DNA of 64,000 nt from Stictocephala bisonia (lineage: Eukaryota > Arthropoda > Insecta > Hemiptera > Membracidae), in the NCBI GenBank assembly GCA_035578905.1, contig JAQJVL010000610.1, positions 186,001-250,000 of the forward strand. Reading direction: 5' to 3'. Both the position numbers and the translations under genes were made by a program. The notes under the pieces were generated by a model. That model saw nothing but the letters and a program-made list of their open reading frames with translations. It had not been told where the DNA came from and did no database searches. Shown one piece after another: positions 23,231 to 34,654 of the stretch (positions are counted from its first letter, which is position 1; each line of letters opens with the position of its first letter).

Positions 23231-23341
23231 TGAGGATATAAATGACACCTTGACGCGGTTTACCGGAAGCCTGTCAGGTGTCGTTATTATCGTTTACATT
23301 AGTTTCTATTCATTGCTTCATTATATTCTAATACAAAGTGT

Positions 23342-23998
23342 AAAGATGCGTTTTTACTGAAGCGTCTGTAGCGATGATCGTTGAACGATAATCGCCTAGC
23401 GATGATCGCAAACGAAGTGTTTTTACTGAAGCGATAATTAGTGAGTTATTTTCCGTTGTCTACTGAACAAGTGGTTTTGTTGCAACAATGGGTGCAAGAA
23501 AACAATTACTGTTAAATATTTGCTAGCAGAAGAAATCGCTGACGAGGAAACGTCAAAAATGCTCCAAAATTAGAAAAACGTACAATATTTAAAAAAGACA
23601 ACAAGAAGGGTATTTTTAATTGTTAATAAACAACCATATACTAGGAGGAGACAAGGTTAAGTTTTCGCAGTTCTTTCATAAAAAAAAACTTAATTTTGAT
23701 TTTGTGTGAAGTTAAAAGAAAATACATGAAGAAGTCATCTACAAACTGTATTTCATAATCAGAAACACTCCAGCAATACTTCACAAACAGCTCAAACCAC
23801 ATGCACATTGCAAACTCCACAATAATCGCTCATCGTCTGCGACTGTCAGCTCTCGGACCAGTCGCCAACAATCGACGCTAGCGGCTCCAGTCGCAGACGC
23901 TTCAGTCAAAACGACTCCATAACAAACCACACAAGCAGTTCACCGAGATCATCGATCATTGATGATCGCATCAGACGCTCCAGTAGAAACGTACCTTA
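23342..23998. mobile_element. PIF/Harbinger-type MITE in dan intron 1
   Basis: The left end AGATGCGTTTTTACTGAAGC GTCTG and the reverse complement of the right end AGGTACGTTTCTACTGGAGC GTCTG are about 45-bp imperfect terminal inverted repeats. TAA flanks both ends (23341-23343 and 23997-23999 within one or two bases), the three-base TWA target duplication typical of PIF/Harbinger. Subterminal GCGATGATCG motifs recur. No transposase frame remains in its roughly 650 bp. Confidence 0.7.
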
Positions 23999-23999
23999 A

Positions 24000-25280
24000 T
24001 GCGTTACGAGTGAGTGTAAAACATAACTGTACATAACTGTTGAATAAAATCCCGCCCTATGAATTAGTCACGTAAAAAAGAAGGACAACAGAAAAAGGTT
24101 AAAAATAAATGCTGTAATCTCTAAACAGATAATAAAAAATGTAAACTTATTTACAGTTTCCATTACATATAAAAATGATGTAAACCCTGCTTGAACGTAC
24201 CTACAGGCTACATCAGAACATGTTGCCTTTCTTCCACGTCTACCTCTCCTTGGAACTATTGATAAGAACTACGTAATAGTGTTCAGTTTTCTGAGAACCC
24301 ATAACAATCTATCAAAGTGCCAAATGTGTGAGTCGCACTCTAATGGCCGTGGTAAACTAGTTTTGTCTATACATGACCAGAACCAGTGGAAGTGATTGGG
24401 CAGGGGTGGGTTCTTTCAATCTGGGTCGTTGAACCGCCCCCTCGGACCGTCCATTATTCAGTGACGCCAACGTACATCGCACGAGTGGTTCCCAATACGA
24501 CTTCAGGTATCCGGATATCTCCAAATACACCTTTTCTGGCGTGACTTCGATGATTGTCTCCTTAATTTACTGTACTGTCTCAAAGGGTCTATGTATATGT
24601 ATTGTTTCTGTAACCGTCAAAATCGATCCAATATACCGTAAATTTAGCTCAATACAACCTTCAAATCGTTGACTTTTTTATATGAACATAAGATATTGTA
24701 AGCCAGCAAACTTCTAAAGATAATTTAAATTGCCTTTAAAAAATATAAGCTACAAACTAGACCTATAATTGTTAGTTAAAATGCAAACGGGAATAAAACT
24801 TCCATTGCTGGATGAGATTATTATGTTTTAGAATGCTTCTAGGAATATTTGCAGATATTATCATTGTTAAAATTATTTTATTTTACAGCTACGCTGTCCC
24901 ATTATAATTGATAGTTTTGTATAGATTTTTTACAATAGTTTCAATCTCTACGTTTGCATAAAACTGCGTTTCTCTAAACTAATTCGTTTAAGATCAAAGA
25001 ACGCGCTTGCCTTTGAACTATTGAATTCCCTACTGATGTTTTAGTTTTGGTAAGAAGATGCTGACGATTTGAATCCAAAATACCTATTTTAAACGAGTTA
25101 ACTTAACTATCAATTAAAAATTAACTAATAGATTTCTTATGTGGTAGCCATCGATATATCGATGGTGGTAGCATCATGTTACAGAGCTTTCGTTTCCTGG
25201 AAAGCAAATCAGGAAGGTTTGCCGCTGAGGCGCATTCATCGATGTATACTGATGGGCGCAACTATCCGATGTTCTCTTAG
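24000..25280. other. dan intron 1, no gene seen
   Basis: A less AT-rich stretch at about 24220-24560 contains CCGCCCCCTCGGACCGTCC and could be regulatory. Otherwise featureless. Confidence 0.4.
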
Positions 25281-25284
25281 GGCC

Positions 25285-25562
25285 AGGTTTTAGGTACGAG
25301 GCGTAACTAGGTTGTTTTAGGGATACTCAAGGTATACTTGAGGTGCAACTAGGGTGTTTTAGGGATACTCGAGGTATACTTGAGGCGCAACTAGGGTGTT
25401 TTAGGGATACTCAAGGTATACTTGAGGCGCAACTAGGGTGTTTTAGGGATACTCGAGGTATACTTGAGGCGCAACTAGGGTGTTTTAGGGATACTCAAGG
25501 TATACTTGAGGCGCAACTAGGGTGTTTTAGGGATACTCAAGGTATACTTGAGGCGCAACTAG
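25285..25562 (+). repeat. 42-bp tandem repeat in dan intron 1
   Basis: Six to seven near-identical units, GGCGCAACTAGGGTGTTTTA then GGGATACTCAAGGTATACTTGA. Because the period is a multiple of three, an 84-codon frame stays open; it has no coding support. Each unit contains the short palindrome AAGTATACCTTGA/AGGTATACTT. Confidence 0.95.
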
Positions 25563-27817
25563 TCCAAGGGGTAGTTTGTAAGAATGTAGATCCATAAGCA
25601 CGTGTGACTGCACGTGTGACTGCTGCACCAACTTTCACATGACCGATAGCGTTTCGCAAAAAGTAATTCTTTTAAAGAATGATCAATAAATTATTAGAAA
25701 ACGGTTTTCAAGTAATATATTCTACAATGCTAAAAGATGAACGAAATAAAATATAGAAAAAACGAACCACTTGAATTGAACCACATTAACTTTTTAAGGG
25801 AACCATTTCGTATCAAGAAAATTGCAAAAAATATGAGTTTCTATTTCAAGGAATCGGACGAAGAACTATTCTAGTGCACAAACAAATAGTTGTGAATTAG
25901 TATTTTTGTAATTTTCTTACAGTATGAAACATGTCTTTCTTGACGCTTCAAGCTAAATTCTCATAATACAAACTTTTGGTCAACTAGATTGGACCTTTAA
26001 ATATTGTACAGCGTTTACTACAGCCATTAAAATAATAAATAGGAAGCCTACGCTTCATATAGAACAGCACGTTTTGGCTCGCTGATGGTATGAAATTATT
26101 TACACTGCGTTCTAAATTTCCAGGGATGGCGTGGGACGTCGATAAACAAGGTATGAGTGAACATTAAGGATTTTTAAGGATTTAAGGAATAAGCGTGATG
26201 AGTATTCGTTTATGATGAGCGAATATATCCCGGTACTAACCAACCTATTCATTTTATACTAATTGCATGACAACGCCTTTGCCGCCCTAGTATAAGTTAG
26301 TCCACCATTCATTTCCATAAGACTAACGTGAAATGAAATCGTTTACGGATGACTGGAGCACCGTGAGTGGAGAAGGTTCACTCACATTTCCGTTTATGAT
26401 AGTAAAAAAAAACCAAAGCTTTGGCTTTAACTGTTGTGAGCTTTTCTTGATAAAAATTTCCATTTGATAAAGTCATTATGCAACTGTTTGAATAAATAAA
26501 CAATATTTATCAGTTCAGGAATATTTTAGATTCAAGAAATTACACTGATGGTTTTTTTTACTTTTTTTTCTTCTGCTACGTGGAACAAGGTTTTTCAATT
26601 TCATTTTTTTAGCTGTACAGTAATTTAAAAATTTCTTTTGTTTTTATTCTTTGTTGACATATATCTTAAAAAATGCAGTTACAGATATTTCAAATTTCAG
26701 TATGTCTGTATTTGTTTTCGTATATTGCACTTTTAGTAAACTCCTTGTATTCAAGAGAATAAATTATTACCATAAAATAGTGAAATTTTGCTTAATGTTT
26801 CAAAAAATTTAATAATTTGTATTAGTTATCACAATTTAGATATTAAAACTTGTTCTAAACAAATTATAAAATTTAAATTATTTTACTTGTAGGGTTTTTC
26901 TTTATATTTACTGGTATTGATAGATTGTAATCAGAACACTCAATCAATAAATCAAGATTAAAACAAAAAGTTATGCTGTTTACAGAAACTTATGTTGTTT
27001 ATAGTAATACCGATATGAACTTTTCATAACATCGAGAAACACAATTGTTCGTCCATATTTAATGCAGAATGTATTTTACAAAATATTAAATAACAATGTC
27101 ACATCAAGTTTTTAGTTCCTTTATTTTCGATTTCATAGTAAACCTGATTCAGATTTTTAATCAAACGCGCGAGTAATTTTTTCTGAAACGTACAAAATCA
27201 TTGTGGCATAATATTTTGTCTAACGTTTATAAATACAGTGAATTTATTCTGTTAATTGCTTGTACCATGACAGTCAATTTAATTAATACGTAATCTGCTA
27301 AGAAGCCGTTCCGTGGTAGCACCTTCATCTTTTCGATGTACAGTTTGCAGTACATGGCTGCTAAAAATAGTCTCTTGACTTTGAAGGCGCTAATAAATTC
27401 CTAATAACCTAATTTGTCAATTTCCAATTAAATTAATTGTTCGGGAAATGTTATACAAAATAGATAGACCTGTGCACTTTTCTAGTTATGATTGGTTAAA
27501 CATAATATTATCATTACTATTCAAAATAAGAATGAGAAAGATATTTTAAAAATAACTAGCCTAAGTTTATTGCTGGCTTTTAAGTTCTTGTAAAACAAGC
27601 ATACATAAAAAATATTATATATTTCTGATATTAAAACTCTTCAGGAGATCTATGAATATAGTTTATTTATACGTATTTTAAAGCGTATTTTTGGAGTGTT
27701 CTCTTGACCAATTATAACTTTTTAGGAGAAGTTTGTCAATAAACCTTTTAAATTTGTTTTAACGCCAGTTAAAAATTATTTTATTCATAAGGATTTTTTA
27801 AGTGTGTTGTAACTAAC
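25563..27817. other. dan intron 1, first 2.2 kb after exon 1
   Basis: AT-rich intron from the GTTAGT donor at 27817. It includes a possible 27-nt micro-exon on the other strand at 26124-26150 (listed among findings), and otherwise no recognisable coding or repeat structure. Confidence 0.5.
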
Positions 27818-28282
27818 CTTGTTCCTCCGTACAACCAGCGGAAGGGGCTCCTCTGGGATGGGTGCAGGTGGTGGCTCTGGCACTCCGAACTCCTTGTACC
27901 ACTTCCAGAACCAGGAAGACTGGTGGTGGTTATTGTTGTGATTGACAGCTGTTGTGGCCGCGGGGTCGTTGTGCTGCTGCTGGTTCCGAAGCCAGAACCA
28001 CAGGGCATCTCTGTCATCCACTTCCGTGTCCAGTGGTTCTAGGCGAGGACGTTTCTCTGGAGGCGGCGGCGAAGGAGACGGCGATTGGCTGTGGCTGCCG
28101 CAGGCCGTCATGGTCCTCAGCTTCATCTCATTCTTACACCAACCCCTCAGCGTGGACTCTGGCACCCCTATCAACCTCGCCACCGAGGCCTTGGACTCAC
28201 CGTCATGCACGCGCTGCACCGCCGAGATCTTTTCCTGCACTGACAGTTGGCGCATCGCCCGCTTGCTGGTTGGCAATTCCAT
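27818..28282 (-). CDS. dan: distal antenna, first coding exon (pipsqueak HTH)
   Basis: The ATG is at 28282. An in-frame TGA four codons upstream (28297-28295) fixes this as the first possible Met. The exon encodes 155 residues and ends AAG|GTTAGT in phase 0. Residues 12-56 form the pipsqueak-type helix-turn-helix (SVQEKISAVQRVHDGESKAS, VPESTLRGWCKNE), the DNA-binding domain shared by Distal antenna proteins. Then come a Ser-Pro run, a KRPR nuclear-localisation-like patch (77-80), the conserved aromatic motif DALWFWLRNQQQ (92-103), a His/Asn-rich stretch, a second aromatic motif SSWFWKWYKEFGV (122-134) and a Pro-Glu-rich end. Base composition is far more GC-rich than its surroundings, as is usual for a CpG-island first exon. 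Confidence 0.96.
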
Positions 28283-28900
28283 TTTATGAATGAATCACTT
28301 AATAACAAAAAGTATGACGACACAGATACACATTCATTAAGCGGTTCCACCGCACACGTTTGTTTATTATTTTTTAACCGTAAGCCCCACCCACGCGTCT
28401 ATCATTGGCGCACGGATCTAGTTAATCGACCAATAAAAACAAGTCTTGTAACACCGCAGCCGCGCGGCTGCCGGACTCACACTGACTGACTGCTCTGCTG
28501 TGCGTGGACTGTGGTCAGGTGGCTGCCGGTCTATGCGTGCCGCTCGCACCCTGGGTTCGCGACTGGACTACGCTACCCATGCTCTGGCATCGCGACCGTG
28601 GACGAAAAAACGTCAGCGGAAGGAAGGTTGGGTCCTTCCTTTGTTCGATCAATACGGGTCCCCCTCTCTCCGTCCTGGCGGCTCGCGGGTGGACACTGGC
28701 TGCCTTGGAGGGGTAGGCGGGACGCCGCTCCCTCCCACTCGTTCTCCCTCGCTCTCTCTCACTCACTCACTGACCGCCCGCGTAGCCCCTACTCACCTTC
28801 TCTCTTGCTCTCTCTGTCTCTCCGCGACCTAATAATGTCACTGGACTCCCTTCTCCACTCCCCTCCGCTACTTGCGATTGACCCGTCTTCGACTGTACAG
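28283..28900 (-). promoter_or_regulatory. CpG-rich 5' flank / promoter region of dan
   Basis: GC- and CpG-rich sequence continues upstream from the dan start codon and then gives way sharply to AT-rich DNA. On the minus strand it contains CCAAT boxes (opposite 28403-28407 and 28431) and a GA-rich stretch (opposite 28735-28830, GAGAGAG runs) of the type bound by GAGA-factor-like proteins. The transcription start cannot be placed. Several open frames on both strands here (for example 28500-28903) are by-products of low stop-codon density in GC-rich sequence. Confidence 0.6.
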
Positions 28901-29439
28901 TAATTTCCAGCCTACGTATGGGGTGCGTAGATAAGACGATTACAACTGCTTTCATCATGAATTGACGACAAAACTTTTAACGGCAAAGTTTGCGGTATTT
29001 TGATAACAGCAGAAAGTTTGTTTTAAAACTTTTCCGCAAGTTGTTAGCCACCCCACCCCACTCCCTCCCCCTACCCAGCGTCGTTCTACTGCCCTTTCAT
29101 AACTTTTTATTCACTTTTCACACTCATTTAAACTTGTTAGTGTGTCAATGATCTCGCCCTGTTTGTTTACGTTGTTTGACCTACATCAACACTTAACCTA
29201 CTTACCCTTAATAGTTTTATAACTACAGTTGATGAATTTTTATTAATTAGTTAATGTGAATAATTAACTGTACAAATCTGTTGTTTATGTTCAATTTATC
29301 AAGAAAAATTTAATTATCTTTAAATTTACTTGTAATACATTAAATTAAATGCTAAAATTATAATAATCCGTCAAATTATTAGCTTTTCTGACATTTTAGT
29401 ACCAGTTTTAATGAAAGTTGAACAGGAGCAGATACTGTA
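28901..29439. other. AT-rich sequence upstream of dan, no gene seen
   Basis: Nothing recognised apart from a C-rich patch near 29050. Confidence 0.4.
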
Positions 29440-30460
29440 TCTAGAAGCCAGCGTATCTTGTCGAGAGGGGAGTAAACCGCTGGAGGCAACGAACCTAACC
29501 TCTCTCTATTTCTCTCTCTCTTAGTTACTTCAATTTACCTCCACCTTCAGTCGTGGTTTAATTAAAAGTTATCTAGATATCGGCGTATCGTGTCGAGAGG
29601 GGAGTAAACCGCTGGAGACAAAGAACCTAACCTCTCTCTATTTCTCTCTCTCTTAGTTACTTCAATTTACCTCCACCTTCAGTCGTGGTTTAAAAGTTAT
29701 CTAGATATCGGCGTATCGTGTCGAGAGGGGAGTAAACCGCTGGAGGCAACGAACCTAACCTCTCTCTATTTCTCTCTCTCTTAGTTACTTCAATTTACCT
29801 CCACCTTCAGTCGTGGTTTAAAAGTTATCTAGATATCGGCGTATCTTGTCGAGAGGGGAGTAAACCGCTGGAGACAAAGAACCTCCCAACCTCTCACTTT
29901 CTCTCTCTTAGTTACTTTAATCTACCTCACTTCAGTGGTGGGTTACAGGTAAAACAGGAGCAGATATAAAGATGCTGGCGTATCGTGTTGAGAGGGGAGT
30001 AAACCGCTGGAGGCAAGGAATCTCCCAACCTCTCTCTTTCTCTCTCTTAGTTACTTTAATCTACCTCACTTCAGTGGTGGGTTACAGGTAAAACAGGAGC
30101 AGATATAAAGATGCTGGCGTATCGTGTTGAGAGGGGAGTAAACCGCTGGAGGCAAGGAATCTCCCAACCTCTCTCTTTCTCTCTCTTAGTTACTTTAATC
30201 TACCTCACTTCAGTGGTGGGTTACAGGTAAAACAGGAGCAGATATAAAGATGCTGGCGTATCGTGTTGAGAGGGGAGTAAACCGCTGGAGGCAAGGAATC
30301 TCCCAACCTCTCTCTCTCTCTCTCTTAGTAGTTAATTTGATCTACCTCACTTCAGTGGTGGGTTACAGGTAAAACAGGAGCAGATATAAAGATGCTGGCG
30401 TATCGTGTTGAGAGTCGTTAATCGCTGGAGGCAAGAAATCTCCCAACCTTTCTCTTACTT
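29440..30460. repeat. Tandem array of ~128 to ~141-bp units with CT-rich cores
   Basis: Eight units each contain GCGTATCGTGT(C/T)GAGAGG, GGAGTAAACCGCTGGAG, a CTCTCTCTATTTCTCTCTC stretch, TTAGTTACTT and TTCAGT.GTGG. The first four have a period of about 128 bp and the last four about 138-143 bp because they carry an extra CAGGTAAAACAGGAGCAGAT block. The array lies 1.2-2.2 kb upstream of the dan start codon. Confidence 0.93.
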
Positions 30461-31596
30461 ACTTTAATACCCCCCTCTTTTAATATTACAGGCTGTATTT
30501 AGATTTAGTGATCTGAATCCTAGAGTTTGTGAATTTTTAAACGTGGATTAAGTTTTTTTTAATGCTGTAGTTCTACTTGATTTTTATTGACATGTGTCCT
30601 ACATACAATGTAATTTTACAATTTATTTATTCAGTCGAACTTGATCGTATATTTTGTTATTATGTTCTAGCTAAGCCCACCACGCTTTGCTATGGCTTAG
30701 TCTGATACTAACTTTCAACACACTCTCATAACCAACAGTCACGACACTTCCATTCCTCCGCTGTGCAGCTAGCGCTGTGAAGTTCCCAAGTAGCCGGACC
30801 ACCCAACTATACCACATTATCGTTGAATTGCATTGTTTTTTGCAAAGAAGTGGAATAATAACAATAAAAAAGTGCCATGACAGATTATATGTATAAGTTA
30901 TTTGTAATTGGAAATTTAGATAGGTATTTATGTTAAATAGAGTGATTTAGAAATGCACTCTACAACTTCAAGGGGGATTTCTGACATCCACACAAAGATA
31001 ACAGTTTCAGTAAACTCAGGTCCTAAGACACATATTTTAACATTTAACCACAAGACACGAAAAATGTGCTTTTCAAACGATTATGATCAAAACTTGAAAT
31101 CATTGAAAATAATTGTCCACATTTTATTTAAATCTGATGGGATTTCATAGTAACGGTAGTATAGGCTGGAAAGAAAATTATTAATTATTTTTTTCTTAAG
31201 TCAAATTATAATAAATCTGATGGTTGATTTAAAAATGCACTAGGAAGAAAAAAAATTGAAATTGAAAACCAGACCTAACGGTGTGTTTGGTTTTGAAGTC
31301 GTGAATGAGGGATCGTGATTTTTGTAATACATAGTAATGTGCTTGACAAAATGCTGATACCTTTTCAAAAAAAATCATGATTTCTCAGTTATTTAAGTTA
31401 TTATTACAAAACCTATTGAGGTTTTAATGTTAAATATTCGTCTTATTTTTTTTTTTTTTTTTTTTTTTTTAATCAATGAATAATAAGAATTCTTACAATT
31501 TTGATCAGAAAAATGGTTTCACCGCACTTTTGAAAATTCCCGGTCTTTGGAATAAAATTCGTTTTTATTGCTAAAATACATGAGGATACAGAAAAC
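30461..31596. other. AT-rich sequence, no gene seen
   Basis: Contains a poly(T) run at about 31446-31470. A 65-codon open stretch at 30953-31150 is not recognisable. Confidence 0.4.
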
Positions 31597-31665
31597 TCAT
31601 CACACTCGTTCGAAACCCATATTCACCCAATCTTGACGATCGACGTATTTTAAGAATAAATAAAT
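31597..31665 (+). mobile_element. SINE copy F, 3' end only
   Basis: CATCACACTCGTTCGAAACC CATATTCACCCAATCTTGAC GATCGACGT..TTTAAGAATAAATAAATG matches the last 70 bp of the SINE at 45214-45488, including the A-rich tail. It is a severely 5'-truncated insertion. Confidence 0.85.
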
Positions 31666-31965
31666 GTCATTAAATTATGTGAATCACTTAGAAATTATAT
31701 CTATATTTATGAAAAAAGATGCGTTTAGTGGTAAATTATGCGTTTTCGGACTGAGGTTGTCCCGGAATATTGTTCTATGTGTTGACATAAGAATACTTGC
31801 CGTGAAGTAAAGGGACATACTTTTGAATCATCCTGTACATAACCTTACAATGGTATCCGTCCTAATCAAGCTCGTAACTCGTTACGGTTTTAGGTCCAGC
31901 TTGCAAATACATCAGACAAATACATCAATTATGGATGGTTTAAAAGTTACCTGTAGTTTCTCAGT

Positions 31966-32450
31966 TGCTGTAGGGCCAGGAATACTTGAGATCCAATTGC
32001 TGTGGGGCCAGGAATATTTGGGATCCAATTGCTGTGGGGCCAGGAATACTTGGGATCCAATTGATTTGGGGCCAGGAATACTTGAGATTGAGATCCAATT
32101 GATGTGGGGCCAGGAATACTCGAGATTGAAATCTAATTGATGTGGGGCCAGGAATACTTGGGATCCAACTGATGTGGAGCCAGGAATACATGGGATTTAA
32201 TTTATGTGGGGCCAGGAACGCTTGTGATCCAATTGATGTGGGGCCAGGAATACTTGGGATCCAATTGATTTGGGGCCAGGAATACTTGAGATTGAGTCCA
32301 ATTGATGTGGGGCCAGGAACGCTTGTGATCCAATTGATGTGGGGCCAGGAATACTTGGGATCCAACTGATGTGGAGCCAGGAATACATGGGATTTAATTG
32401 ATGTGGGGCCAGGAACGCTTGTGATCCAATTGATTTGGGGCTAGTAACAC
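31966..32450 (+). repeat. Tandem array of 32-bp monomers
   Basis: About 14 units of TGGGGCCAGGAATACTTGGG ATCCAATTGATG, with some units carrying a short insertion (GATTGA). They grade into the 64-bp array on the right, which is built from two diverged copies of this monomer. The open frames on both strands are artefacts. Confidence 0.93.
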
Positions 32451-34590
32451 TTGGGATTCAATTTACATGGAGCCAGGCATTATTGTGATCTAATAGAGTT
32501 GGGGCTAGTAACACTTGGGATCCAATTGACATGGAGCCAGGCATTCTTGTGATCTAATAGAGTTGGGGCTAGTAACACTTGGGATCCAATTGACATGGAG
32601 CCAGGCATTCTTGTGATCTAATAGAGTTGGGGCTAGTAACACTTGGGATCCAATTGACATGGAGCCAGGCATTATTGTGATCTAATAGAGTTGGGGCTAG
32701 TAACACTTGGGATCCAATTGACATGGAGCCAGGCATTCTTGTGATCTAATAGAGTTGGGGCTAGTAACACTTGGGATCCAATTGACATGGAGCCAGGCAT
32801 TATTGTGATCTAATAGAGTTGGGGCTAGTAACACTTGGGATTCAATTGACATGGAGCCAGGCATTCTTGTGATCTAATTGAGTTGGGGCTAGTAACACTT
32901 GAGATCCAATTTACATGCCTAATAGAGTTGGGGCTAGTAACACTTGGGATCCAATTGACATGGAGCCAGGCATTCTTGTGATCTAATTGAGTTGGGGCTA
33001 GTAACACTTGGGATCCAATTGACATGGAGCCAGGCATTCTTGTGATCTAATAGAGTTGGGGCTAGTAACACTTGGGATCCAATTGACATGGAGCCAGGCA
33101 TTATTGTGATCTAATAGAGTTGGGGCTAGTAACACTTGGGATCCAATTGACATGGAGCCAGGCATTCTTGTGATCTAATAGAGTTGGGGCTAGTAACACT
33201 TGGGATCCAATTGACATGGAGCCAGGCATTCTTGTGATCTAATAGAGTTGGGGCTAGTAACACTTGGGATCCAATTGACATGGAGCCAGGCATTCTTGTG
33301 ATCTAATAGAGTTGGGGCTAGTAACACTTGGGATCCAATTGACATGGAGCCAGGCATTATTGTGATCTAATAGAGTTGGGGCTAGTAACACTTGGGATCC
33401 AATTGACATGGAGCCAGGCATTATTGTGATCTAATAGAGTTGGGGCTAGTAACACTTGGGATCCAATTGACATGGAGCCAGGCATTCTTGTGATCTAATA
33501 GAGTTGGGGCTAGTAACACTTGGGATCCAATTGACATGGAGCCAGGCATTATTGTGATCTAATAGAGTTGGGGCTAGTAACACTTGGGATCCAATTGACA
33601 TGGAGCCAGGCATTCTTGTGATCTAATTGAGTTGGGGCTAGTAACACTTGGGATCCAATTGACATGGAGCCAGGCATTCTTGTGATCTAATTGAGTTGGG
33701 GCTAGTTACACTTGGGATTCAATTGACATGGAGCCAGGCATTATTGTGATCTAATTGAGTTGGGGCTAGTAACACTTGGGATCCAATTGACATCGAGCCA
33801 GGCATTATTGTGATCTAATTGAGTTGGGGCTAGTAACACTTGGGATTCAATTGACATGGAGCCAGGCATTATTGTGATCTAATTGAGTTGGGGCTAGTAA
33901 CACTTGGGATCCAATTGACATGGAGCCAGGCATTCTTGTGATCTAATTGAGTTGGGGCTAGTAACACTTGGGATTCAATTGACATGGAGCCAGGCATTAT
34001 TGTGATCTAATTGAGTTGGGGCTAGTAACACTTGGGATCCAATTGACATGGAGCCAGGCATTATTGTGATCTAATTGAGTTGGGGCTAGTAACACTTGGG
34101 ATCCAATTGACATGGAGCCAGGCATTCTTGTGATCTAATTGAGTTGGGGCTAGTTACACTTGGGATTCAATTGACATGGAGCCAGGCATTATTGTGATCT
34201 AATTGAGTTGGGGCTAGTAACACTTGGGATCCAATTGACATCGAGCCAGGCATTATTGTGATCTAATTGAGTTGGGGCTAGTAACACTTGGGATTCAATT
34301 GACATGGAGCCAGGCATTATTGTGATCTAATTGAGTTGGGGCTAGTTACACTTGGGATTCAATTGACATGGAGCCAGGCATTATTGTGATCTAATTGAGT
34401 TGGGGCTAGTAACACTTGGGATCCAATTGACATGGAGCCAGGCATTCTTGTGATCTAATTGAGTTGGGGCTAGTTACACTTGGGATTCAATTGACATGGA
34501 GCCAGGCATTATTGTGATCTAATTGAGTTGGGGCTAGTAACACTTGGGATCCAATTGACATGGAGCTAGGCATTTTTGGAATCCAATTGT
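32451..34590 (+). repeat. 64-bp higher-order tandem repeat
   Basis: About 33 near-identical copies of a 64-bp unit: GACATGGAGCCAGGCATTCT TGTGATCTAATAGAG joined to TTGGGGCTAGTAACACTTGG GATCCAATT. The two halves align with each other and with the 32-bp monomers to the left. Linked variants (TAGAG/TTGAG, ATTCTT/ATTATT, GGGATCC/GGGATTC, TAACAC/TTACAC) occur in blocks, showing unequal crossing-over over several units. One unit near 32913 has an internal deletion. Confidence 0.96.
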
Positions 34591-34595
34591 TGTAA

Positions 34596-34654
34596 GGTAC
34601 TAGCACAGAATATAGACAGATATATATATATGTCTATATTCTGTGGTACTAGCA
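34596..34654. repeat. Perfect 15-bp hairpin flanked by 10-bp direct repeats
   Basis: GGTACTAGCA occurs at 34596-34605 and 34645-34654. Between them are 39 nt whose ends pair as CACAGAATATAGACA / TGTCTATATTCTGTG around a TA-rich centre. It sits at the right edge of the 64-bp array. Confidence 0.85.

Larger units (their letters stand above)
16659..28282 (-). other. dan: distal antenna gene, coding span with introns
   Basis: Three exons (27818-28282, 19074-19276, 16659-16740) join in phases 0 and 2 into 750 nt, that is 249 residues plus stop. The product is a nuclear transcription factor with an N-terminal pipsqueak helix-turn-helix. In Drosophila the paralogues dan and danr act in antenna and eye specification and in neuroblast temporal patterning; I cannot tell which paralogue this corresponds to. 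Intron 1 is 8.5 kb and intron 2 is 2.3 kb. They hold an endonuclease fragment, minisatellites, a SINE and a Harbinger-type MITE. Non-coding exons cannot be placed. The protein is shorter than I recall for the fly paralogues. Confidence 0.92.

Noticed and set aside
25343..25597. 84-codon frame QLGCFRDT repeated
   Set aside because: In-phase reading of the 42-bp tandem repeat.
27942..28293. Plus-strand frames of 113-115 codons opposite dan exon 1
   Set aside because: GC-rich antisense shadows of the dan coding exon.
28500..28958. Frames of 63-130 codons in the dan upstream island
   Set aside because: Low stop-codon density in GC-rich promoter sequence; no recognisable domain and multiple overlapping frames on both strands.
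31823..33037. Several frames on both strands rich in GPGIL or PGPTSIG
   Set aside because: Readings of the 32- and 64-bp satellite.
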